Positions 41,780-50,075 of a stretch of 64,000 nucleotides of DNA are shown here, piece by piece. Origin of the DNA: VYFG01 sp965203365 (GTDB lineage: Bacteria; Pseudomonadota; Gammaproteobacteria; Arenicellales; Poriferihabitantaceae); assembly GCA_965203365.1 (NCBI GenBank), contig OZ241878.1, forward strand, positions 1,302,001 to 1,366,000, in the 5' to 3' direction. The first letter of the stretch is position 1; each line of letters opens with the position of its first letter. Below the pieces are notes generated by a model. It did no database searches. It was not told the DNA's origin and saw nothing but the letters and a program-made list of their open reading frames with translations. Both the position numbers and the translations under genes were made by a program.

Positions 41780-42760
41780 TTACCGTTCCCGTCGGGAATC
41801 ACGGGGCGTCACCCCGAAGCTGGAGTAGTATCGGCTGCTGAAATGACCGGCTGATTTGAAACCACAGGCAATCGCCACATCAATGATTTTCATCGCACTG
41901 TTTTCCAGCATCCGTCGGGCAGTCTCCAGTCTGAGAGAGAGATAATAGCGGGCGGGCGTGGTGTGGAGATAACGCCGAAACAGTCGTTCCAACTGGCGTT
42001 TGGAGATCCCCACCAGGCTCGCCAATTCAGCTGGTGTCAGAGGCTGCTCAATGTTGGCTTCGATCAATTCGATGCACTCCACCAAATCCGGATGACTCAC
42101 TCCGGTCCTCGACCGGACATCCATTCGTTGGGGTTCCCAACCATGACGAATATGTGGATGAATCATGTTATCCGACACCGAGGCCGCCAATTCATGTCCA
42201 TGGTGTTGCTCAATCACGTACAACATCATATCCAGGGAAGCCACCCCCCCCGAACAGGTCAGACGTTGCTGGTCGACTTCATAAACCTCCATGGAAGCCC
42301 TGTGGTGGGGCCATTTCTCTTTGAAATCCGCCATGCTTTCCCAGTGGGTCGTGCAACGTACTCCATCCAGCAGACCGGCTTCGGACAGCAAGTAGCAGCC
42401 GGTTTCCAGTCCTGCAATGATGGTACCTTTCTCCCCTTCTTCACGAAGCCACTCCAGGACCGCCGGGTTGTAAAACGAATTGGGATAGAATGGCCCCAAC
42501 ACCACGATCAAGGAAAAACTGCCTCTTGCGCTGATGGACTGGTCCACCCGGAGTGTGATGCCATTGGATGCATGGATGAACTCCACATTATCATCGCTGA
42601 GGACTCTCCACTGATACAGGCGCTTTTTCGACAGACGGTTCGCGATTCTGAGCGGTTCCAATGCCGAGATGAAAGGAAGCATGTTAAACGAATGCGGGAG
42701 GTAGAAACCGATGCTGCGTTCTGCACCATCAAGAACCTGACCAAAATCAAGTCGATCCAT
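41780..42760 (-). CDS. GlxA family transcriptional regulator (DJ-1/AraC)
   Basis: 326 residues from the ATG at 42760; the frame continues to 43075 but that part overlaps the divergent dehydrogenase gene. The N-terminal two thirds are a DJ-1/PfpI-like domain: GFYLPHSFNMLPFISALEP, SLIVVLGPF, GLETGCYLLSEAGLLDG and TTHWESM. The C-terminus is an AraC helix-turn-helix pair: LTPAELASLVGISKRQLERL and IIDVAIACGFKSAGHFSSRY. Regulators of this class control carnitine, betaine and dimethylglycine catabolism (for example GbdR, CdhR). Its place directly upstream of the MttB and dehydrogenase genes makes those its likely targets. Confidence 0.9.
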   Translation of the reverse strand: MDRLDFGQVLDGAERSIGFYLPHSFNMLPFISALEPLRIANRLSKKRLYQWRVLSDDNVEFIHASNGITLRVDQSISARGSFSLIVVLGPFYPNSFYNPAVLEWLREEGEKGTIIAGLETGCYLLSEAGLLDGVRCTTHWESMADFKEKWPHHRASMEVYEVDQQRLTCSGGVASLDMMLYVIEQHHGHELAASVSDNMIHPHIRHGWEPQRMDVRSRTGVSHPDLVECIELIEANIEQPLTPAELASLVGISKRQLERLFRRYLHTTPARYYLSLRLETARRMLENSAMKIIDVAIACGFKSAGHFSSRYYSSFGVTPRDSRRER

Positions 42761-42926
42761 AATGCAAGACAACCTGATGAGATGAGAATGTGGGCAATGC
42801 GGTCGTATTATCTTGCCATCCACATGCAAGAACAAGACGGTTGGAAGAGAAATACGGCCTCGGATTGAACATGGATTCGGGTTCAGGGATACAATGCGTC
42901 TGGCGTTCTGACCCGAAAGCAGCAAC

Positions 42927-43817
42927 ATGAATCGAATCGCAGTCATTGGCACCGGACATATGGGGGCCCCGATGGCCGGTAATCTAGCGGCCGGTGGTTT
43001 TGAAGTTCGCGCATACGACATCGCTGAAGAAAAGATGTCTCCATTGACCGAACTGGGAGTCATCGCCTGCAACAATCACGCTCATGCCATGGATGGCGTG
43101 GATGTCGTGCTGAGCATGCTGCCCACCGCCGTTGAGGTCAACGAGGTGTTTGACCGGCACACGGCCATCCATGCCCCAGAGGGTTGTCTGGTCGTGGACA
43201 GTTCCACCATTGATCTCAAAGAGGCAAAACGGTGGCACCACCGAGCCCGGGATCGAGGATTCCGGTCGCTGGATGCGCCGGTGTCGGGAGGAACCGGCGG
43301 AGCGGCGGCCGGCACCCTGACCTTTATGGTGGGTGGCAACGAGAGCATGGTTCAATCTGCCATGAATCTGTTCCTGTCAATGGGGTCGCACATCATCCAT
43401 TGCGGCGGTCCTGGAATGGGTCAGGCCGCCAAGATGTGCAACAACCTGATGCTGGGCATCCAGATGGCCTCCGTCATCGAGGGATTTCATCTGGCCCGAC
43501 GGGTCGGTCTCAGCAATGCCAAACTCTATGAGGTCGCGCACAGTTCTTCTGGCGATTGTTTCTCCATGACCGCATTTTGTCCGGTGCCCGACATCGTTCC
43601 CAACGCTCCGGCCAATCGCGATTATCAGCCGGGGTTCAGCACGGATCTGATGCTAAAGGACATGGGGATTGCGCTGAATGCGGCCCGGGCGGCCGACTTG
43701 CCGCTCGAACTCGCGCCCGTGGCCGCATCCCTTTACCGCCGATTCAGTGAAGCGGGTCACGGTGGATTGGATTTCTCTGCCATCTACCAACTCCTGAACA
43801 ATCCCGAAGATACGTAA
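42927..43817 (+). CDS. mmsB: 3-hydroxyisobutyrate dehydrogenase family protein
   Basis: The product has 296 residues. NAD-binding fold IAVIGTGHMGAPMAGNLAAG, then the family's substrate loop DAPVSGGTGGAAAGTLTFMV and the catalytic lysine in GQAAKMCNNLMLGI. It closes with FSTDLMLKDMGIALNAA, typical of 3-hydroxyisobutyrate dehydrogenase, the valine catabolism enzyme that makes methylmalonate semialdehyde. Related beta-hydroxyacid dehydrogenases (tartronate semialdehyde reductase) share these motifs, so the substrate is probable rather than proven. No other valine degradation gene is visible. It is divergent from the GlxA regulator. Confidence 0.85.
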   Translation: MNRIAVIGTGHMGAPMAGNLAAGGFEVRAYDIAEEKMSPLTELGVIACNNHAHAMDGVDVVLSMLPTAVEVNEVFDRHTAIHAPEGCLVVDSSTIDLKEAKRWHHRARDRGFRSLDAPVSGGTGGAAAGTLTFMVGGNESMVQSAMNLFLSMGSHIIHCGGPGMGQAAKMCNNLMLGIQMASVIEGFHLARRVGLSNAKLYEVAHSSSGDCFSMTAFCPVPDIVPNAPANRDYQPGFSTDLMLKDMGIALNAARAADLPLELAPVAASLYRRFSEAGHGGLDFSAIYQLLNNPEDT

Positions 43818-44041
43818 GCTAATCCTCCCATCCTATCCGATTGCAGCCTGGTCAGACATCCCGACTGATGGGCTGCCGGCCGGTTCGCGAACCGGTCAGA
43901 GCCGGGAAGACGGCAGATGGGATACGCCGGACTTACTCCCCACCAGCCGATTTCACGGATTTGCGGGTGCGGTGTGGTGATGCCCATTCATCTCTGGAGG
44001 CCCTGACACTCCGACCCGCCAAGGTGGTGTGAGTCCTCCGG

Positions 44042-44983
44042 TTAGCGGGATCGTCTGAGCGCTTCGTCCAAGGCCACAATGTTTTCCGCCAGACGAATGG
44101 AAGCGATATCCACCATCTGTCCTCTCCATGAGGCGGCCCCTCGTCCCGACCGAGCCGCATCTTCCATAGCTTCCAGTAACTGCCTTGCCCGAGCGACCTC
44201 GTCCTTCGTTGGAGTCATGACTTGATTCGCCAATTCGACCTGGGAAGGATGAATGGCCCATTTCCCACTGAAACCCAAGGCGGCGGCACGATGAGCCGCC
44301 GCTAGATACCCTTTGCTGTCATGATAGTTTCCAAAGGCGCTGTCGATGGGTCGAAGATCGTTCGCCCGACACGCCATGACGATGGTCTGTAAAATCGGGT
44401 GCCAAGGGTCCCCGGGGAAGGTGGGATTGAGTCCACCGATATCCAAGACCCGGGCGCCACAACTGGCGGCAAAATCCCCCGCCCCGAAATGCAGTGCTTC
44501 CAGCCGGGCACTGGACGCCGCGATATTGGCCACCTCCAAACCGCCAGCGGCCGTCTCAATCAGGACCTCCAGACCAATCTGGTGTGATATGTCCATCGCC
44601 GACTCGATCTGGGAAAGCAGACAATCCACCATCTGGACATCTGCGACGCAGTTCACCTTGGGCACCATGATACAGTGGATGAAAGTACCTACTGCTTCCA
44701 CGATCTCCACCAAGTCTCGGTACATGAAATGCGTCCGGGGTCCATTGATTCGCACCATCAGGGTTTTCTCCCTAAAAGCCCCGTGCAGTCGGCGAACACC
44801 CTCAATGACATTTTTACGGGCCACGGTCTTGGCATCGGGCGGCACGGAATCCTCACAGTCCAGCATGATGCAATCCGCTGCACCGGCCAAAGCCTTGCCA
44901 AAGAGATTCGGGGCCACCGCGGGCACGGAAAGAACGGACCGCTCCGGCCGGAAGGGTTGCTGGGTGACACAATGACGACTCAT
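44042..44983 (-). CDS. CitE/HpcH-HpaI family CoA-ester lyase
   Basis: 313 residues from the ATG at 44983; the longer frame to 45142 has no family resemblance. It has the TIM-barrel of the citrate lyase beta-like superfamily: RSVLSVPAVAPNLFGKAL, CIMLDCEDSVPPDAK, LMVRINGPRTHFMYRD, CIMVPKVN, LIETAAGGLEVANIAA and KWAIHPSQVELAN. The acidic residues in DCEDSV and LEVLIET position the metal. L-malyl-CoA, beta-methylmalyl-CoA and citramalyl-CoA lyases all belong here; the substrate is not decided. Next comes an aminotransferase in the same direction upstream. Confidence 0.87.
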   Translation of the reverse strand: MSRHCVTQQPFRPERSVLSVPAVAPNLFGKALAGAADCIMLDCEDSVPPDAKTVARKNVIEGVRRLHGAFREKTLMVRINGPRTHFMYRDLVEIVEAVGTFIHCIMVPKVNCVADVQMVDCLLSQIESAMDISHQIGLEVLIETAAGGLEVANIAASSARLEALHFGAGDFAASCGARVLDIGGLNPTFPGDPWHPILQTIVMACRANDLRPIDSAFGNYHDSKGYLAAAHRAAALGFSGKWAIHPSQVELANQVMTPTKDEVARARQLLEAMEDAARSGRGAASWRGQMVDIASIRLAENIVALDEALRRSR

Positions 44984-45154
44984 GATGCAGCGAGCTCCCG
45001 GTATGGACGCCTGATGAAAATGAGCGCAATCGGGAGGATCCGGCCCGTCGATACCGGGAATCGCTCCCGAAACCGTCGGCATGATTGAACCAGAGGCATC
45101 TGGTTCCGGTATACGCCGGTCCACACCCGGCCCGGGAGGCATGCCATCATGCCT

Positions 45155-46366
45155 TCAGGGACTCAACCCGGCCGCGAAGCATGCGATGCGTTGACACGCT
45201 CTGGCCAGCACCTCATCGGCCGCCGCAAAGGACAAACGACAATATCCAGCGCCACCGAACGCAGTGCCTGGCACCAACCCCACCCCGCCTTCGTCCAGCA
45301 ACGCCATGACCCAGTCATGATCATTTTGCAGGCTCACCCCCGCCCGGCTCTTTCTGCCTTGATGGGACTCGACGGAAAAAAACAGATAAAATGCCCCTCC
45401 CGGCACAAAACAATGCAACCCCTCGATCGCACCCAAAGCGGCAATCGTCTGGTCACGCCGTCTGGCAAAGTGGTTCCGCATTGATCGAACGGCCTCCTGT
45501 GGACCCGTCAGAGCCTCGACCGCGGCCCACTGGGATATGGAACATGGGTGCAACGTGGATTGCCCCTGAATCTTGTTCATCGCCCGGATCAGGTCGACAT
45601 CCCCCGCACCGTATCCAATCCGCCAACCGGTCATCGCATGGGACTTGGAAAGTCCGTTGATGAGGAGTGTTCGGTCCGCGAGGGCCGGTACGGCAGCGGC
45701 GAAACTGACGAATGTTTCCGGTTCATAGACAATGGTTTCGTAAATGTCATCGGTCAGAATCCAGACATCCGGATGCCGACAAAGCACCTCCCCCAAGGCG
45801 ATAAAATCTTCGGGCCGGTAGATCGCCCCCGTCGGATTGGATGGAGAGTTCAAGATCACCCACCGCGTTCGCGGAGTGATCGCCCGCTCCAGTTGCGCAG
45901 CCGACATCCGAAATCCATCGGATTCCCGCGTCGGAACGATGACCGGTTCTGCGCCGGACAACAAGACGATATCGGGATAGCTGACCCAGTAGGGGGCTGG
46001 CACAATCACTTCATCCCCGGGTTCAAGCGTCGCCATCAGGGCATTGAAGATCACCTGTTTGCCCCCGCTGCTGACGGACACCTGGTCCGGTTGGAAGATC
46101 AGCCCATTGTCCCGGGAAAACTTGTGACAGATGGCTTCCCTGAGGACCGGGATACCTTCGACCAGCGTGTAGTGCGTCTGGCCAGCGCACATTGCCCGCT
46201 TGGCCGCCTGAACGATATGATCGGGAGTGTCAAAATCTGGTTCACCAGCTGCCAGGGAAATGACATCCCGACCCGCCGCCTTCAATGCCTCGGCCCGTGC
46301 GGAAAAGGCCACAGTCGGAGAGATACGCGCCCGGCCAAGCCGAGACGCCAGTCGGATGGTCGCCAT
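45155..46366 (-). CDS. PLP-dependent class I/II aminotransferase (AspC-like)
   Basis: The product has 403 residues. Fold-type I aminotransferase with VISLAAGEPDFDTPDHI, SSGGKQVIFNAL, VPAPYWVSYPD, ILNSPSNPTGAIY, the PLP lysine in LINGLSKSHAMTGWRIGY and an RLSFAAADE C-terminus that includes the carboxylate-binding arginine. It matches the aspartate aminotransferase Igamma group found in many bacteria, which transfers amino groups between aspartate (or related acids) and 2-oxoglutarate. The gene lies 54 bases downstream of relA on the same strand; it may be an independent unit. Confidence 0.9.
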   Translation of the reverse strand: MATIRLASRLGRARISPTVAFSARAEALKAAGRDVISLAAGEPDFDTPDHIVQAAKRAMCAGQTHYTLVEGIPVLREAICHKFSRDNGLIFQPDQVSVSSGGKQVIFNALMATLEPGDEVIVPAPYWVSYPDIVLLSGAEPVIVPTRESDGFRMSAAQLERAITPRTRWVILNSPSNPTGAIYRPEDFIALGEVLCRHPDVWILTDDIYETIVYEPETFVSFAAAVPALADRTLLINGLSKSHAMTGWRIGYGAGDVDLIRAMNKIQGQSTLHPCSISQWAAVEALTGPQEAVRSMRNHFARRRDQTIAALGAIEGLHCFVPGGAFYLFFSVESHQGRKSRAGVSLQNDHDWVMALLDEGGVGLVPGTAFGGAGYCRLSFAAADEVLARACQRIACFAAGLSP

Positions 46367-46420
46367 AGCGGATTCTCAAAAGTGGGACAGGAGCGATTCG
46401 GGAGTAGCCGGTGAGGTGAT

Positions 46421-48604
46421 TCAATGTCTCAGTCGACGAACATCCAATACGTTTTGTACTTTGGACAACCGACCCAGAGTCTTGCTTAAGATTTTGATAT
46501 CATTGACTTCCATCTGGAGCATGATCCGGATCACATTTTCTTCGTCCGTGTCGGTATTGACCTTCAGTACATCAATCTGTTCATCCTTCAGCACTTGGGA
46601 GACATCATGCAAGATGCCAGTCCGGTGATAGGCGGTCACCTTCACAGAGACCGGATAGGCATTAGTTTCCACCTGACCCCACTCCACATCAATCAACCGG
46701 GTCCGTCGGTTGCCGGGCAGATGGTCAATATTGCTGCAATCCCGGTGGTGAACGACAACCCCCCGCTGGTGGGAAATATAACCGATAATGGGCTCACCGG
46801 GAACCGGCTGACAGCATTTGGCCATGGCAGTCAGAAGATTGCCAACGCCATTGACCCGGAACGATTCGGGCGCACGAAGGGCCGGCCGGGGACGCGGCGC
46901 CAAGCCGACATTCGCTTGCCTCTCCAGTTCTCGGCGAAACGGGAGCAACGCCCGTGACAGCTTGTAATCTCCCGCACCTAGAGCGGCCAACAGATCCTCT
47001 GATCGATGGAAGGGAGTGTGGGAGGTGATGCGGTCATAGCCCAGATCCTCCAAGCCCAGGCGACTCAGTTCCTTATCCAGCAGGTTTCGCCCTTCTGCCA
47101 TATGCTGAGCGTGGTCCTTTTGCTTGAACCATTGGCGGATTCGCGAACGGGCCCTTTGGGTCTGGACGATTCCCAACTCGGGCCGAAGCCAGTCCCGACT
47201 GGGGGATGCGTTCTTCTGCGTGAGAATTTCCACCTGATCGGCGGTTTCGAGGTGATGGTTGAGCGGCACCATGCGACTGTTCACCCGGGCACCTCGGATA
47301 CTGTGGCCCACCTCGGAATGAATCGCATAGGCAAAGTCCACCGGGGTGGCCCCTGTCGGAAGGTCGATCACGGCTCCTTTCGGGGTAAAGACATAAATTC
47401 GTCGATTTTCCGCCGCCTCCTGCAATATGCCTACCACCGATTCGGACTCCTCAAGCTCCTGCTTCCATTCCAGCAGCTGGCGCAGTCTGATCACCTTCAG
47501 GTCGATGTTGTCTTCCTGCAGTCGATTTTCCTTGTAGCGCCAATGCGCGGCCACCCCCAGTTCATTTTCCTGATGCATTTCCCGAGTGCGAATCTGCACT
47601 TCCACGCTGCGACCATCGGGCCCGATCACCACGGTATGGATCGACCGATAACCATTGGGTTTCGGGGTGGCAATGTAGTCATCGAATTCACCGGGCAAAT
47701 GGCGCCATTGGGTATGAACAATCCCCAGTACGACATAACAATCACTGACGGAATCCACGATGATTCGAACAGCGCGGACATCCCAGAGGTTCTCGAAAGC
47801 CAATCCCTTGCGCTGCATCTTCTTCCAGATGCTGTAAAGATGTTTCGGCCTGCCCCGGACTTCCGCTTCCACCCCCATATTGGCCAATGCGTCACACAAC
47901 ACCGCAATCAGTGTCTGAATGTACTCTTCCCGGTCTTCGCGCTTTTCATTGAGCCTCTCGGCCAACTGATGATAGGCGGCCGGGTTACTGAACCGAAAAG
48001 CGAGATCTTCCATCTCCCATTTGAGTTGCCAGATACCCAGTCGATTGGCCAACGGCGCGTAGATATCAAATGTCAACCGGCTCAGCGCCCGTTTTTCCTC
48101 CGCTGCTGCATTCCCTGTCCGGGCCTCTTGTAACCACTGCAACTGCTGCACCAGCTTGATCAACACGACCCGAACATCCCCTACCATGGTGATCAGCATT
48201 TTTCGCAGATTCTCTTCGTTGGCTTCGGGATCGGCATTGTCATCCGAATGGCGGATGAATGAAGAGAGTCGGGCCAGTTCGACCACACCAAAATACAGTT
48301 GCCGAACTTCCTCGACCACCTCCGGTTCCCAGCCATCAAACAACGTGGGGTCTTCTGGCAGTTCCGCACCACACACACAATGCATCAATGCCGCCAGACA
48401 ACCCGGTTCATTCATGCCCAGATCCCGCAAGATGCCGATGATTACCATCCCCCGCTTGACCGCCACCGGATCAATGTCCGCACGACGCTTCATCCAGTGA
48501 ACAAAACTGTCCACACGCGGAAGCATGGTCTGGGGGCGGGCTTGGGTCACCGTCACACGACGTTCGGCTTGTGTCAGCATTCCCTGCATGGTCACAGTTT
48601 GCAT
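46421..48604 (-). CDS. relA: GTP pyrophosphokinase RelA
   Basis: The product has 727 residues. The N-terminal HD-type domain lacks the HDxxED metal motif (LAALMHCVCGAEL stands in its place), so it cannot hydrolyse ppGpp. The synthetase domain is intact: KHLYSIWKKMQRKG, ATPKPNGYRSIHTVVIG and VEVQIRTREMHQENELGVAAHW. TGS (YVFTPKGAVIDLPTGATPVD) and a C-terminal ACT domain follow. This is the RelA rather than SpoT pattern; it makes (p)ppGpp when uncharged tRNA enters the ribosome. The C-terminal zinc-finger-like part has LTAMAKCCQPVPGEPIIGY and HHRDCSNID. Confidence 0.95.
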   Translation of the reverse strand: MQTVTMQGMLTQAERRVTVTQARPQTMLPRVDSFVHWMKRRADIDPVAVKRGMVIIGILRDLGMNEPGCLAALMHCVCGAELPEDPTLFDGWEPEVVEEVRQLYFGVVELARLSSFIRHSDDNADPEANEENLRKMLITMVGDVRVVLIKLVQQLQWLQEARTGNAAAEEKRALSRLTFDIYAPLANRLGIWQLKWEMEDLAFRFSNPAAYHQLAERLNEKREDREEYIQTLIAVLCDALANMGVEAEVRGRPKHLYSIWKKMQRKGLAFENLWDVRAVRIIVDSVSDCYVVLGIVHTQWRHLPGEFDDYIATPKPNGYRSIHTVVIGPDGRSVEVQIRTREMHQENELGVAAHWRYKENRLQEDNIDLKVIRLRQLLEWKQELEESESVVGILQEAAENRRIYVFTPKGAVIDLPTGATPVDFAYAIHSEVGHSIRGARVNSRMVPLNHHLETADQVEILTQKNASPSRDWLRPELGIVQTQRARSRIRQWFKQKDHAQHMAEGRNLLDKELSRLGLEDLGYDRITSHTPFHRSEDLLAALGAGDYKLSRALLPFRRELERQANVGLAPRPRPALRAPESFRVNGVGNLLTAMAKCCQPVPGEPIIGYISHQRGVVVHHRDCSNIDHLPGNRRTRLIDVEWGQVETNAYPVSVKVTAYHRTGILHDVSQVLKDEQIDVLKVNTDTDEENVIRIMLQMEVNDIKILSKTLGRLSKVQNVLDVRRLRH

Positions 48605-48719
48605 CCGATGTATCGGGGCACGATCAATCGTTACAACGTCATCTGTGCGGACCGATCAGTCACGACGGACTCCCAGCAGTGAAGTCTTCTGGACAAGATG
48701 GTGGAGCGGGCGGATAGTG

Positions 48720-49169
48720 CTATGGGTCGGCACGACTCGCGGCAGAGGATGCAGCGGAACAGTCCGGCTGCAGATGGACGGTCAGAGTCCTTTGATGAAG
48801 TCCATTCCGGTGCTCCCAGAGGAATATGCCCTGCCACGTCCCGAGAACCGGACGACCGGAGGCCACCGGAATGGACAAGGCGCTTTGTGTGAGCATGGCT
48901 TTGATATGGGCTGGCATGTCATCAGGACCCTCCAACACATGAGTATACAGCGGGTCATCCTCCGGTACCATTCGATTCATCCAGTTTTCCAGATCCCGCC
49001 TGGCCGACCGGTCTGCATTCTCCTGGATCAGCAAGGAGGCGGAGGTATGCCGCAGAAATAATGTGCAAAGCCCGTCGTCCGCAATATGCTCCCGGACCAA
49101 GGTCGTCACTTCGTGAGTAATCTCATGGAGACCCTGGCGATCGGTGGTGATGTGGAGTTGTCGCAGCAT
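48720..49169 (-). CDS. YjbQ family protein (secondary thiamine-phosphate synthase-like)
   Basis: 149 residues. The family signatures are clear: CTLFLRHTSASLLIQENAD and GTWQGIFLWEHR. Family members, widespread and small, have weak thiamine-phosphate synthase activity in E. coli; the physiological role is uncertain. The C-terminal 15 residues are serine/alanine rich and not conserved. Its start directly abuts the stop of the upstream recombinase gene (49170), so the two are probably co-transcribed. Confidence 0.92.
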   Translation of the reverse strand: MLRQLHITTDRQGLHEITHEVTTLVREHIADDGLCTLFLRHTSASLLIQENADRSARRDLENWMNRMVPEDDPLYTHVLEGPDDMPAHIKAMLTQSALSIPVASGRPVLGTWQGIFLWEHRNGLHQRTLTVHLQPDCSAASSAASRADP

Positions 49170-50075
49170 TCAACCTCTCGGGTGGTGTTTTTCATGAAGC
49201 GCGTGCAGGCGAGACCGGGCAACATGAGTATAGATCTGGGTCGTAGACAGGCTGGCATGTCCCAATAGCATCTGCAAACTGCGCAGGTCGGCCCCATGAT
49301 TCAGCAGATGCGTCGCAAATGCATGCCGCAAGGTATGTGGCGACAGCGATGTCACAATCCCCGCCATCTTGCCATACCGGCGGATTTGATACCAGAATGC
49401 CTGACGTGTCATGGCCTTTCCCTGTCGGGTCACAAACAGGTCTTCGCTCACCGCCTGACCCATCAAGGCGGGACGAGAAGAGGCGAGATACCGCTCAATC
49501 CAGTCACAGGCGGGCTCTCCCAGGGGAACAAGTCGTTCCTTGCTGCCCTTGCCAGTCACCCTGCAGACGCCGGTGACCGTATCCGTCAGGGACAGTCGCA
49601 AATGGATCAGTTCACTGACCCGAAGACCGGTGGCATAGAGCGTCTCAAGCATGGCCCGGTCACGAAGACCCAGTTCGGTCCGGGTGTCCGGTGACGAAAT
49701 CAACCGCTCCACCTGCTTCTCCGAGAGCGTCTTCGGCAAGACCTTCCCCACCATGGGAGACTCCATGTCGGCCGTGGGATCCTCACCGTGGTGTTCCTCA
49801 GTCAGCAAATGACGATAAAACCGCCTCAATGTGGACAGATTCCGGGCAACAGTCCGACGACTGCAGTATTCCGCCCGCCAGTTCAGATAGTCTCGTACAT
49901 CATGCCGGGAGACCCGGGTGATCGTGAGGTCACGCGACGAGAGAAATTGCCCGAAACATTCCAGATCAAAGCGATAGGCATCCAGGGTATTCGCGCTTAG
50001 TCCGGCCTGGAGCCAGACCGCATCCAGGAAGCCATCGATCAGCCCCTGATCAGTCTGGCGAGTCTTGGGATTCAC
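49170..50075 (-). CDS. xerD: Tyrosine recombinase XerD-like
   Basis: 301 residues. N-terminal SAM-like domain (LSANTLDAYRFDLECFGQFL), then the catalytic domain with the four essential residues in context: ATGLRVSELIHL (Arg), GKGSKERLVP (Lys), LSPHTLRHAFATHLL (His-x-x-Arg), LGHASLSTTQIYTH (His and nucleophile Tyr). Length and ATHLLNHGADLR match XerD more than XerC. It resolves chromosome dimers at dif with FtsK and XerC. It overlaps the end of the upstream TPR-like gene by 26 bases. Nothing ties it to the island at 8.8-26.6 kb. Confidence 0.9.
   Translation of the reverse strand: MNPKTRQTDQGLIDGFLDAVWLQAGLSANTLDAYRFDLECFGQFLSSRDLTITRVSRHDVRDYLNWRAEYCSRRTVARNLSTLRRFYRHLLTEEHHGEDPTADMESPMVGKVLPKTLSEKQVERLISSPDTRTELGLRDRAMLETLYATGLRVSELIHLRLSLTDTVTGVCRVTGKGSKERLVPLGEPACDWIERYLASSRPALMGQAVSEDLFVTRQGKAMTRQAFWYQIRRYGKMAGIVTSLSPHTLRHAFATHLLNHGADLRSLQMLLGHASLSTTQIYTHVARSRLHALHEKHHPRG

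Noticed and set aside
42761..43075. N-terminal extension of the GlxA-like regulator
   Set aside because: It overlaps the divergent dehydrogenase gene and is not protein-like.
46421..48604. SpoT-type bifunctional hydrolase/synthetase
   Set aside because: The HDxxED hydrolase motif is replaced by uncharged residues, so RelA is the better call.
49170..50075. XerD-like recombinase as the integrase of the accessory island
   Set aside because: It lies more than 20 kb away in a conserved housekeeping context and has the length and motifs of chromosomal XerD.
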